A stretch of 12,222 nt of DNA. It comes from Rodentolepis nana (lineage: Eukaryota; Platyhelminthes; Cestoda; Cyclophyllidea; Hymenolepididae). Below, piece by piece: positions 1 to 8,433 of the stretch. Made by a program: the position numbers and the translations under genes. The notes beneath the pieces were generated by a model. It saw nothing but the letters and a program-made list of their open reading frames with translations, was not told the origin of the DNA and ran no database searches. The stretch covers positions 1-12,222 of the forward strand of contig UZAE01001637.1 of the NCBI GenBank assembly GCA_900617975.1, written 5' to 3'. Positions within the stretch are counted from its first letter, which is position 1. The number at the start of each line of letters is the position of its first letter.

Positions 1-248
1 GGGAGACATCAAAGTGAGAAAAAGTCGCGAGAGAGGAACAGAAGAGCGTTTCACAGATGTAAAGAGACAGATGGGCACAAATGCAGAGAAAAGGTAAGAT
101 GGGTACTGTGGAAGGGGTCGAGCATGACATACAGTGGAGGCACGATGGTTTGAAGTCAGAAGTCAACTGCCAATTAGTAAAATTTTTAGGCGCATGAGTA
201 TATGTTGCTCAGGGTGCACCATGTGGCGGTAAGTCTATCGCACACCAC
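1..248 (-). mobile_element. SINE-like retroelement with 5' HDV-like ribozyme, copy 1 (cut by window edge)
   Basis: The element reads on the minus strand: its 5' end is at 248 and its 3' end lies beyond the left edge of the window. It shares with the other copies, in the same order, the ribozyme region (180-248), the motif around GTATGTCAT/ATGACATACAG (125-134 on the plus strand), the CTGTCT/AGACAG block and the GATGTTC/GAACATC-like block near position 5. It has no reading frame kept between copies. The body is close in length to the other full copies. The 5' terminal G corresponds to C248 on the plus strand, after which similarity to the other copies stops. The target-site duplication cannot be tested because the 3' tail is missing from the window. 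Confidence 0.85.
180..248 (-). ncRNA. HDV-like self-cleaving ribozyme, degenerate copy
   Basis: The first ~70 nt of copy 1. P1 (GUGGUGU with GCACCCU) has one mismatch, the P2 5' strand AUAGACUU is intact, and P3 is ACC/GGU. L3 starts UGCC or GCC instead of UCC. The P1.1 G39 equivalent is A (UGAGCAAC). P4 is weakened, G74 has become C, and the P2 3' strand is lost (AAAAUUUU instead of AAGUCUAU). The C75 equivalent appears to be kept (complement of G189). Probably inactive. Confidence 0.6.
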
Positions 249-2112
249 TCTTGTAAAATCATTATAAAATCTTATTCGAATTTAAAAACTATTAGTGGAG
301 GATATTAAATCTTAGTCATCTCGTCAGGCAGAATTCTTTAGTAAAAATTACTCCCAAAAGTTGGCAGTGTAGATCAACAGTATCGAAGCAAACCGAAAGT
401 TTGGAGCAAATAACGTTTAAAAAAATATTAGAGCAAATCTAATGCCAATTTAGCAGTACATCTTGTGAGAAGATAATACTTTATGATTTAAACATCATTC
501 GAGCTTTTGAAGTTAAACTTCATCCCGAATACTGAGATATATCAAAGCTGATACGAAATTAATTTGAATCTAAAAATTTTCACAAAAAATCAATACGGTG
601 TTCTTAATGAATATACATAAAAATAATTAATTAGTTTCGTTACTTAAAATATGAATTTTAAGTGGTAATTGGAAAACTATTTGCGAAATTCCTGGGTGTT
701 CAAATACTTAGGAATGAGCAATGCTCAAAATGTCGAAACTCAATACTCAATTTCAAATAGTTATATAATACTGGCTTTATAAAAATTTAGACTCTCTCTC
801 TATAAGCATCAACATATCTTTCTGTTTTTCCCTTTAATTTTGAAGGCCACATTCCTAAATCGTTTCACCTCGTGATCCCTTTTCCACTAAAAATATGTTT
901 TGATATATTTAAAAACTCTAAATTGGTATCTCACCTTTGCATTCAAAGTTATTTTTCAGATGTAGAATATTAAAAAAAGCATTTTTGCATGAAATCAACA
1001 GCATTCAATCTAGCCTGACAATATTTCATTGGTCAATCCATTTTTATACGACCAGAAAACGGGTGTTTTAGCAATGATAAGTGGAATAAGCTTTCGATTG
1101 AAAGTATTTTTACTTACAATTTTGTTACAAAGACTCAGTATTTAAGTCTTTAAATATTTTTTTTAAAAATCATGATGATAAGTTGAGTTAATTAGAGATT
1201 GCATATATGACAACTCTGCTTGAACTGTACGTATTCCGACACCAATGGACTTCCAGACTAATTTCGATCCAAAAGTAGGGCACTGAAACACGTCAAGCTG
1301 CAATTGTAGGCCTCAAAATTCTCTCCTTTCATAAAGTGTTAAAGCAGAATTTTTACAATTTATCATCTAGTAAAGGTGACTTTGTATAGAAATAATAACA
1401 GGAAATAGGATTAAATATATTTATTGCTGCAACTTCAGAGCTTTTATTTTTAACTTAATTTAATCGCTTTATGTTCGAATAATCCTTTACTAATTACTTA
1501 CTTATAATTTAATATGATAAATATATTTATAAATATTAGCTAGACTTAATGAAGAGAAATAGGTAAGGAATATGACTCAAATGTCTGTTATAATATAAAT
1601 AAAATAAATTCACTCGTGTAGATTAGAATATGATAAAAATGATTGGCTACCTGGTTAGCCATTAACTGTGATGACAGCTACTCTACATATGAGCGTGGGA
1701 ATACAATAATCGATAATCGAATGTATGTGTGCATGAAAATCACGAGTTTCTCTCTAGTGTAAGCTAACATTCAAATGGTCTTTCTAACAGTCTCAATATT
1801 TGGCTCTTTTGTTATGAGCTAGCTTTCAGGGCTAATCGACCCATTAATTAAATAGTTTTAATGACTTACCACTGCAGAGGTACTTTTCCAACTTCAAAAT
1901 GCAAATAAACAAAAATTGTTAATATAGTTTTAAGAAAGCATGGCTCTCTAATTTTCAATTACAATCCTATATTCAAAATTTTCGAATATTTGTATTTAAT
2001 AGCGAAGCTCTAAGTTCATTAAAGATAATAAATGAGCTATTATTTTGGGGGTGATCAATGCGATCCGACAGTAGGTTAATAATTCCCGAAAATTTTTAAT
2101 GAACTTGTACCC

Positions 2113-2140
2113 GAAAAAAGAGTGGGAGGAGGAGGAGGGG
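2113..2140 (+). repeat. Purine-rich (GGA)n tract
   Basis: GAAAAAAG is followed by GGGAGGAGGAGGAGGGG at 2124-2140. This is a short imperfect GGA microsatellite, and at most a two-quartet G-quadruplex could form. Confidence 0.6.
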
Positions 2141-2908
2141 TCACTGAGATCTTCTATATTTTGAACACAATTTCCGGTCTCATGTTCTATTCAGGGATTA
2201 AGATGTTATGGGCGATTATTCATTTGAAGTAACTAGCCCACATAATCTAGATAGTTCTCATAGAGACTCACGTGGCAACTCAAGGGAAAAATAGTGAACG
2301 ACATATCGAGAGTAGGGGAAATTACGCGCTGTTCAAGGTCATCCATTAGTTCGAATTAACAAATTTACATTAAAAAGTCATTCACACTATAAAAGAAAGG
2401 AAATCATGAAATATTATTCTAATATTGGTAACGAAAAAATATTTTTATAATTTCTACAGTGCTATTTATTCCTTGCCAATGTTCCCTGTAAGGAAGCGAG
2501 CATCTCGGTGGAAACAGTGCCCAATAACTTCTTATTCGATCTCCATAATTGGACACTTTTTTGGGAACTCAGTTACTGCCCTTTAATTAAAATCTGTAGC
2601 ACTTAGTTTAAATGAGCCAAGAGTGTGAATCGCGCCAAAATTACGTTTGAAATCTAATAGCACTTTTGAAAAACTTCATTCTTTGCTATTCTTTTCACTT
2701 TTTATATTTGCAGCCTTAAAACAAGGATTGGTATATTAAATAGAACCAATTGGCACTCGAATTTTGTCAATATTGCAAATAACTCTGTGACAATGTTGAT
2801 GCTTTCAGCAAAGATTCCCATGCACTTATCTCAGCTGTTTACATTCTCCCATTTATTAATTATCCCCTGGTCATGAGTTTGGGTTTGTCCACACCCGCAA
2901 AATACGGG

Positions 2909-2936
2909 TTATTATTATTATTAGTAGTAGTAGTAG
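2909..2936 (+). repeat. TTA then GTA trinucleotide microsatellite
   Basis: About five TTA units run directly into about four GTA/TAG units. The compound trinucleotide repeat gives the Leu/Val-rich run in the overlapping open frame, so that frame is not evidence for a protein. Confidence 0.75.
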
Positions 2937-4289
2937 GGCAAAATTATGGCTTTCTCTTGGTAAGTCATGACGGACAATTGTCAGCCCCTCGTAAACCCCA
3001 AATCTCCAGAGGTGTGTGCCAATTTTTTCCCCATGTAATAATTATTTATGAGAACATAATTATAGGCCCGATCAGTTACAAAAAATATTACAACTTGTTG
3101 ATACACCAGGATATTTTACAACTTCTTTACACATTAAGGAGCATGGCACATAATGCCACCTACAGGAAAACAGCCGATCATTTGGGATGATTCAGACTTC
3201 TTTTTTTCTGGTAACGCAATGGCCTCGTTTTATATAGTGAAAAACCTGATTATATTTCTACAACTTGATTTTCGCTTGAGATGAGTATTAGTGACGACGA
3301 ATTCACGAAGAGCTTAAAAGGCAAGTGTTGGGGTGGAGTTGGGTTGGAAACCTGGGATACTACAAATGGTGTCTTAAAGTACGTTGATATAAATGCACGG
3401 GCATACTCTTCAAAGTAGAATTAAATCAAACGGAACTAAATTGAAACCAATCTGGGTGGATGGTCATGTCTAAAACAACCTGCAAACATGAATTACTCGG
3501 TCCTCTTTTCTCAGCTGCTACCACTAATCTAAATAAACCCTCTTTGTATATATAGACACATAATCATTTGCAAACCTTTCGTGGTATCTGATCCAATTCC
3601 AAAAGAAGACCTTGCCCTCCACTGTTCCGTCTCGCTCACTCTTTCCTTTGGCAGAAGAACTGCAATCGAACCATTCTGTAAATCCATTTGAACTAGGCAG
3701 TGAGCAGAAATAAATTTGAATAAAGAAATATCTGGATTTCCCGAAATTCTCTCAGGAAATTTATTGGAAGGCAACAAAACTTAATGAGAATGGGAATAAG
3801 GAATGAGAATAAGAAAGATCTATAAGATTGCTTAACACGGGTGATGAAGAAATTGGCTATTGCCATTCTGATAGAATTACCTATATGATGGCTTGTAAGT
3901 GTTTTCCTAACCTCCTAGTCGTGTCCTCCGTCTAACTAATCTCTTCCTCTGTTGCTCCTATCCTTGGGAATTTCCATTGTCCTCCCCTCAGCAAGTTCGT
4001 CTTCCTCTTTCAAAAAAATTAAAGCGGTTAAGGTAATGAAACATTTTCCCGCATGGAATGGAAGATAGCTCCGTTAATTAAAATGAATGGAAACTGAAAC
4101 ATAGAATCACTATAATCTGTTTAAGTATTTGAGAACTTAGCCGTATTTATATGCGTAAGCAAGTACTCTTTCGTTACTTTTATTAATAATCAAAGCAAGT
4201 TTTAGATTGCTCTTTATATCGTTCAATAACACTATTTGTTGAATGGAAATGCTGACAGAGTTCACATTTTTCTTAATTGAACCAGCATG

Positions 4290-4300
4290 TATATTTAACT
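4290..4300. repeat. First copy of a triplicated 11-bp target site
   Basis: TATATTTAACT occurs here and again perfectly at 4364-4374, with an imperfect third copy (TATATTTAGCT) at 4668-4678. The three copies bracket two oppositely oriented element insertions. Confidence 0.6.
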
Positions 4301-4340
4301 TTTATTTATTCATTTCAAATGGCAGGCGTTATGATAGCTA
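4301..4340 (-). mobile_element. Severely 5'-truncated tail fragment of the same retroelement
   Basis: On the minus strand this reads as the last ~23 nt of the element body (GATAGCTATCAT-like, then CGCCTGCCATTTGA on the sense strand), followed by an A/T tail matching AAATGAATAAATAAAA. It matches the 3' ends of the copies at 4875-5205 and 11875-12203. It is 5'-truncated just before the GATAGCT palindrome and followed by a (TA)n run at 4343-4363. A perfect 11-bp direct repeat (4290-4300 and 4364-4374) flanks fragment plus (TA)n. The (TA)n could be a filler sequence made during insertion or a later expansion. Confidence 0.7.
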
Positions 4341-4342
4341 GT

Positions 4343-4362
4343 GTATATATATATATATATAT
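4343..4362. repeat. (TA)n microsatellite
   Basis: About ten TA dinucleotides lie between the truncated tail fragment and the next element copy. Confidence 0.85.
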
Positions 4363-4374
4363 TTATATTTAACT
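4361..4374 (+). repeat. Target-site duplication of copy 2, left arm
   Basis: ATTTATATTTAACT. It matches 4665-4678 at 13 of 14 positions and abuts the first G of the element (4375). Confidence 0.8.
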
Positions 4375-4445
4375 GGAGTGTGCGATAGACTTACCTCCAT
4401 GTGGTGCACCCTGGGCAACGTATACTCATACGGCAAAAAGTCTTT
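4375..4445 (+). ncRNA. HDV-like self-cleaving ribozyme (near-complete)
   Basis: A hand-built double pseudoknot. P1 is 4375-4381 with 4406-4412, with a G1-U37 wobble and one A-C mismatch at position 3. J1/2 is GCG. P2 is AUAGACUU at 4385-4392, pairing with AAGUCU at 4438-4443. P3 is ACC 4393-4395 with GGU 4403-4405, and L3 is UCCAUGU. GGGCAA at 4413-4418 supplies the two Gs for P1.1 with the CC of L3. P4 is CGUAU/AUACG with loop ACUC (4419-4432). G74 is 4433 and the catalytic C75 equivalent is C4434. Predicted cleavage is 5' of G4375, exactly the element boundary given by the target-site duplication. P1-P4 order, the seven-nucleotide P1, L3 start, GGGCAAC and the J4/2 cytosine are the established marks of this ribozyme family. 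Activity is inferred, not shown. Confidence 0.8.
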
Positions 4446-4664
4446 AAGCCGGCAGTTGGCTTCTGACTTCAAACTACCAACACCCCACCGTATGTCATAT
4501 TCGACATCTTCACAGTACTCACCTAACCTTTTTCCTTTGAAACTCTTCTGTTCCTCCCCCTCTCGACTTTTTTTCATTTTGATGTTCCTTCCCCTTTGTG
4601 AAGCTTGAAGTCAACTAAAGGGCTAATGATAGCCATCAAAATGCCTGCCATTTGATATAAATAA
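4375..4664 (+). mobile_element. SINE-like retroelement with 5' HDV-like ribozyme, copy 2
   Basis: A complete-ended copy of about 290 bp. It begins with the ribozyme, continues through the shared GACTTC/CAAACTACCA and GTATGTCATATTCGAC blocks, and lacks about 40 bp of the CTGTCT block present in the 8472-8799 copy. It ends in CCTGCCATTTGATATAAATAA. A 14-bp target-site duplication with one mismatch lies directly on both ends. The open frames across it (both strands) are not conserved in other copies. It shares the GATATAAATAA tail variant with the copy at 7186-7365, which suggests a common subfamily. It points toward copy 3, with the two 3' tails facing each other. Confidence 0.88.
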
Positions 4665-4678
4665 ATTTATATTTAGCT
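4665..4678 (+). repeat. Target-site duplication of copy 2, right arm
   Basis: ATTTATATTTAGCT, one mismatch to 4361-4374. It follows the A/T tail of the element. Confidence 0.8.
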
Positions 4679-4861
4679 TACTTGAGTGGAACATTAAACT
4701 GGTAAAAGCTCAGGATTTCCATCAACGTCTTAAAGTTAGTATTAAAGATTGACGAATATTATCAAGATTTCACTTGGTTAACTGGAAAATTGCTGGAGGG
4801 TAAAAAACGGCATGCTCACAAGATAGGTTAGCTGAAAAATAGATGACCCTTAAATGCCTCT

Positions 4862-4874
4862 TATTGGAAAATTA
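4862..4874 (-). repeat. Target-site duplication of copy 3, tail side
   Basis: TATTGGAAAATTA. It matches 5208-5220 at 11 of 13 positions. Confidence 0.75.
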
Positions 4875-5205
4875 TTTATTTATCTATTTATTTCAAATGG
4901 CAGGCGTTTTGATAGTTATCATAGCCATTTAGTTGACTTCAGGCTTCACACAAGGGAAGAACATCAAAGTGAGAAAAAGTCGAGAGGGGAAATAGAAGAA
5001 TGAATTAGAGATGTAAAAGCGACAGACAGACACAAAGGCAGAGAAAGAAAGAGAGGTGAGTACTGTGGGAGTGGTTAAATATGGCATACAGTAGGGTCAT
5101 GATAGCTTGAAGTCCGAAATCGATTTCCGTTTTATAGACTTTTTTGCCGTATGAGTATATGTTGCTCAGGGTGCACCACGTGGAGGTAAGTCTATTGCAC
5201 ACCCC
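4875..5205 (-). mobile_element. SINE-like retroelement with 5' HDV-like ribozyme, copy 3
   Basis: A full-length copy of about 331 bp on the minus strand. The plus strand shows the complement of a (AAAT)n-type tail (4875-4894), then AAATGGCAGGCGTTTTGATAG, and then the full body with GACAGACAGACACAAAG (5022-5038). The ribozyme complement ends at 5205, followed by two extra C residues (5206-5207). A 13-bp direct repeat with two mismatches flanks it. The two extra Gs at the 5' end could be non-templated additions or G-run slippage. Confidence 0.88.
5134..5205 (-). ncRNA. HDV-like self-cleaving ribozyme, one P1.1 change
   Basis: Read on the minus strand from 5205. P1 GGGGUGU pairs fully with GCACCCU, including the G1-U37 and U7-G31 wobbles. 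P2 is AUAGACUU/AAGUCUAU (8 bp), P3 is ACC/GGU, and L3 is UCCACGU. The G39 equivalent is A (UGAGCAAC), which removes one of the two P1.1 pairs. P4 is CAUAU/AUACG with an A-C mismatch. The C75 equivalent is the complement of G5146, followed by AAAA. P1, P2, P3 and L3 are otherwise the best preserved in the window. Cleavage is predicted to be weak or lost because of the P1.1 change. Confidence 0.75.
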
Positions 5206-5207
5206 CC

Positions 5208-5220
5208 TATTGGGAACTTA
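5208..5220 (-). repeat. Target-site duplication of copy 3, ribozyme side
   Basis: TATTGGGAACTTA, the partner of 4862-4874, two nucleotides beyond the canonical first G of the element. Confidence 0.75.
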
Positions 5221-7171
5221 GAGGGGTTAGAATTCGTTTTAAAAATCTATTCCATTATCATCAGTGGAGCAAGAGTGATAAAAGTAGAAGTGTATTCATC
5301 TTTCTCTACCTTTTTTCATTATACCAAAAGCCAAACAAAGGGAAAAGTTAATCTTTGTGTGAGATTATACGAAAAAATTTATGAGTTGCTCTAGGTTTCG
5401 AACCCAAGGCTTTAAGTACAGAAGGGGCCATTGATGTCCGTGTGGTATTAGCCCATTGGCATGCCTTCATTTAGTTTCAAAAAATGGTTTTCCTGTAACA
5501 CTTATTTCAACCAGTTTGAGCTATATCAGCTTAAATTTAAATAAGGAAAATAAGCCATTTTTCTATCATTTTAGTGAAGATGTCAATAATTCCAATAACA
5601 ACAGGTTCTCGGAATGTGATTAATATACTGAGAATATAATTTCTAAAATTTTAAATATTAAAATTTTTGTTTAATATTGTAAGAAATAACAAAAATAAAT
5701 AGATATTGATTACTCTTTAAACAAAATAAAACTTTTGAATTCATTTAGGGGAATAAAGTTGTTTTTAAATTTTAGCTGAGAGACTGCCATTTTAAAAAGA
5801 AAAATTTGTGACCTTTTTAAGTGCATGGGATTTTATTTTATTTCACGAATTCATTTAATACTAATTACGTATTAAATTTCCTTATTTGGTCAAAGGATAA
5901 TCCAGATCGTTCAAAACTACTAATTCTCAAGGATGAAATGATATATCCACAGCTGCGTTACACCATTTAAACAATCTTTCTCAAATCAACGCGAAAAGAA
6001 ACCATATAATTGATGTGATCGAATTTACATTTCTCCTTCGGATCTGCATTTTCTTTCATTTCTGTTTAAACCTATGCAAAATAAAAAAATTAAAATTTAT
6101 GGCGATTATTTTTATCATATTTTAAATCTTTCGCGTAATTATCCCGAACTTATGAATTGGATTGAAATGTGACCGCAGTGGCTAACCAACAGTAAAATTT
6201 AATTAATTGGCAAAAGTTCTGAACTCCACCAACATGAATTCACCTAGGTAAAAAAAAACAAAAAATATTTTGAAATCTGAAACCAAAAAATGGGATTATA
6301 GGCCACCTTTGCTGCGCCCATTTCTAACACCCTTATCGATTGGCTTTATCACTTCCTGAAATTTAAAATACTTCACTAATGATAATTATAAATCTCTGTT
6401 TTGCCTTTCCATGAGTAACAATGGATTTTAAGACAAAGAGTCTCTAATGCCAAAATTTTAAATCATAGGTGTATTCTTTTTGATCTGCCTGACGAAATGT
6501 TTCACCCAACCCTTAATTATATCATAATAGATATGTATCACTTATTTGGCAGAAGAACTTTGGACAAAGCGGAATTATTGTTGGCATAAAAAATGAGCCT
6601 CATTAAGCGTTCACACACAGAGAGCTACATGCACTATCATCAATTGGCAAGTTGGTACTCGACAACGCAAGAGGTGGGCGGTTTTTTCTGGCGCTATTGT
6701 ACCATTTCGGTTTCTCCGCACTTCAGCACCGAGAACGAGCCAATTATTGGCCTAGTTGGCACCTGAAACTGTGGCAAATTTTCGCTCCATTTTTAAAATT
6801 CTATCGATAACAGATAAACAAATCTCCTTTATTGCAGTATTCCAGGTTTAAAGTACAATTAAACTGAATGAACTAAGTAAAAAACGTAAATGATTTATTA
6901 GCATCATGAAAAATTTCTGTTGTGATTTTAGAAATGTCCCAATTATCACTTTTAGTGAATAGCTTAAACAATTTTCACCCACTCTATGATTTATACACAT
7001 GAAACATTCCCCGCTGTGAAAGAAGTTATCAATTTTCTGACTTGTGAGGTGAATTTCCTTCCCTTCATACTGTCTACAAATTTGATGCTTTCTCTATTAT
7101 GAACTCCGTCACATTCATGCCTTGTGGAAGCTTTTCCAAAGGGTACGCGCTTTGTGAACTTTCAATATCTG
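5221..7171. other. AT-rich DNA with a tRNA-like relic, otherwise featureless
   Basis: No ORF of note. It holds the tRNA-like stretch listed separately, an AT palindrome at 5645-5667 (AAAATTTTAA arms, 3-nt spacer), and a less AT-rich patch at about 6640-6780 that includes the palindrome GCCAATTATTGGC at 6739-6751. I recognise no gene or element in that patch. Confidence 0.55.
5390..5465 (-). mobile_element. Possible tRNA-derived SINE head (degenerate)
   Basis: On the minus strand GGGTTCGAAACC (5394-5405) matches a polymerase III B box and can form a T-arm with the 7-nt loop TTCGAAA. About 50 nt upstream, TGCCAATGGGCTAA resembles a D-arm/A-box with one base missing. The total length (~75 nt) suits a tRNA. 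The anticodon stem is poor, so it is unlikely to be a working tRNA gene; a tRNA-derived SINE or pseudogene fits better. The downstream body and tail could not be delimited and may run to about 5240. Confidence 0.35.
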
Positions 7172-7185
7172 ATATTGACATAATC
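7172..7185 (+). repeat. Target-site duplication of copy 4, left arm
   Basis: ATATTGACATAATC, a perfect 14-bp match to 7366-7379. Confidence 0.9.
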
Positions 7186-7365
7186 ATGATCCCACTGTAT
7201 GTCATATTCGACTACTTTCACAGTACTCACCTCACCTCTTTTCTACCTTTCTACCTTCGTCTCGACTTTCTTTCTCTTTAATGTTCCTTCCTCTCCATAA
7301 AGCCCGAAGTCAACTAAAGGGCTAATGATAACCATCAAAGCACCTGCCATTTGATATAAATAAAT
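7186..7365 (+). mobile_element. 5'-truncated SINE-like retroelement, copy 4
   Basis: A 180-bp 3' part of the same family. It starts within the CCCACTGTATGTCATATTCG block and continues through CACAGTACTCACCT, CTCGACTTTC, GATGTTCC-like and CCCGAAGTCAACTAAAGG to CCTGCCATTTGATATAAATAA. The ribozyme and first ~110 nt are absent. A perfect 14-bp target-site duplication abuts both ends, so the truncation happened during insertion and not by later decay, as is usual for LINE-driven reverse transcription. It shares the deletion of the CTGTCT block and the GATATAAATAA tail with copy 2. Confidence 0.9.
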
Positions 7366-7379
7366 ATATTGACATAATC
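7366..7379 (+). repeat. Target-site duplication of copy 4, right arm
   Basis: A perfect repeat of 7172-7185 after the A/T tail. Confidence 0.9.
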
Positions 7380-8323
7380 TATATGTAATACTTAAGTAGC
7401 TACAGAGTTCATTTAAATTTTTGAAGACTCTCATAAATGAGATTTATGCTTTCTTCTGTTCTTTCCAAAAACTTTGGATAAAATTTTGAAGTACAAGTTT
7501 ACAGACAAGACGTATGAAGGCTAATCCCCCCTCTTGAAAATCAATAAACGGAGAAAATATTTGCCGAATTCGATGTTACTAAGTATTTCTTGGTAATAAG
7601 AAATAATATATAAGAAATAAACACTTTCTAGGACTCTAAAGTCAAATTGAACTCGATTTTCCATACATTATAAACAGATGTGTATTTTGGTATTCAATCT
7701 GGACCTTCAAGGCAAGGTTTATAGACTAGTAGTTAGGGTGATCGGCATTTCGTTCTCACTGGAATTTGTCAAATAGTTTTACCTGAAAGGTAATTTTAAT
7801 TAATTGCACTCTTGTGAGGTTGTAATCAAGGTGTGCATCTGCAAGGGGAGACGTGATGGGCTCAACTAAATGTTTAGATTGTTTATGGTGAACAATTGAG
7901 GTGGAAGAATATGAATTTCTTTTGAAATCACATTTCGTCCAGATCATAGTTAATAAGTTAGCAATTTCTTGTTTTCTTTATTTAATGACCAAAATATTTA
8001 CAAAATAGAACTAGGCATATTAGATCTCACTTGCCTCACTCAGAGCGAGTTGAAAAACCACACACCTCTTCAGGGCACCTACTTTTATTGGGTTCTTTAT
8101 AATTACCCAAAAATTGAACCATTAATGCCAATAAATTCAAGTTTGTCTCAAGGCTTCACAGATGAAAAGATTAGACATCTTGCCTCATGACAAAAAATAA
8201 ATTTAAGATTAGAGTAGCCTCTAATAATAAGTTTCTTAAGAAAACAATAATAAAATCACCAAAATTGTAGGTTTTCGAAACAGTTATCCCCTTCTAATCA
8301 CCTTTCCCATATATTTACCGGTT
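7380..8323. other. No recognisable feature
   Basis: AT-rich DNA with scattered stops. Short open frames here have no recognisable domains or coding signal. A small inverted repeat (TATTTCTT with AAGAAATA) lies near 7584-7605. Confidence 0.55.
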
Positions 8324-8336
8324 TTCTTTTCAGTGT
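8324..8336 (-). repeat. Target-site duplication of mini-element copy 5, tail side
   Basis: TTCTTTTCAGTGT. It matches 8434-8446 at 12 of 13 positions. Confidence 0.75.
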
Positions 8337-8433
8337 CAAATTAAATCAAATGCCGAGTGATAGACTTTTTTTTCCCGTACAAAGATATGTTGTCCAGGGT
8401 GCACCACGTGGAAGTAAGTCTATCGCGCACCCC
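8337..8433 (-). mobile_element. 97-bp mini-element: HDV-like ribozyme joined directly to the 3' tail, copy 5
   Basis: The minus strand holds the complete ribozyme region (8360-8433) followed at once by GGCATTTGATTTAATTTG-type sequence (8337-8359) that resembles the family 3' end CTGCCATTTGA plus A/T tail. The ~230-bp body is missing. The junction lies at CTATCA, a sequence similar to both the P2 3' strand (GTCTATA) and the 3' palindrome (CTATCAAAA), so a microhomology-mediated deletion or reverse-transcriptase jump is likely. A 13-bp direct repeat with one mismatch abuts both ends, including the first ribozyme G. This shows insertion as a unit. The alternative is a deletion after insertion of a full copy; both leave the same flanks. 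Confidence 0.75.
8360..8433 (-). ncRNA. HDV-like ribozyme with C75-to-G change (predicted inactive)
   Basis: P1 GGGGUGC pairs with GCACCCU over all seven positions, the last pair being C-G instead of the family's usual U-G wobble. P2 is AUAGACUU/AAGUCUAU (8 bp), P3 is ACU/GGU, and L3 is UCCACGU. The GGGCAA segment reads GGACAA. After P4 the sequence is GGGAAAA, so the position of the catalytic cytosine (complement of C8374) is G. In the known family this cytosine acts in acid-base catalysis, so this copy is expected to be dead although its helices are well kept. Confidence 0.7.

Larger units (their letters stand above)
249..4289. other. AT-rich DNA without recognisable genes
   Basis: About 4 kb with stop codons in all frames and no convincing ORF, RNA gene or element copy. 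It contains short simple-sequence stretches: CT-rich near 792-802, a purine tract at 2113-2140, a TTA/GTA tract at 2909-2936 and a pyrimidine-rich stretch at about 3900-4010. The longest open frame (2873-3187) is mostly made by the trinucleotide tract and has no recognisable domain. I see no splice-bounded exon that I could defend. Confidence 0.6.

Noticed and set aside
2873..3190. 105-residue open frame with a hydrophobic Leu/Val run resembling a signal peptide
   Set aside because: The hydrophobic run is encoded by a TTA/GTA microsatellite, the rest has no domain or coding signal, and there is no second exon or homology clue.
3895..4015. Pyrimidine-rich stretch with CTCTTCCTCTGTTGCTCC, loosely like the element body
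   Set aside because: Similarity is explained by composition. None of the diagnostic blocks (CTCGACTTTTT, GATGTTCC, CTGCCATTTGA) are present in order.
4378..4608. Open frames inside element copies that look alike at the protein level (e.g. 4378-4608 +, 5005-5202 -, 8350-8556 +)
   Set aside because: They arise from the shared repeat, and some from its reverse complement. Frames are not kept between copies, lengths differ, and no domain is recognisable. The similarity is nucleotide homology of a non-coding element.
4318..4654. Terminal-inverted-repeat DNA transposon (MITE): AAATGGCAGGC at the left and GCCTGCCATTT at the right
   Set aside because: Other copies carry this motif at one end only. 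The left motif belongs to a separate truncated insertion, and the duplications and 5' truncation fit retrotransposition.
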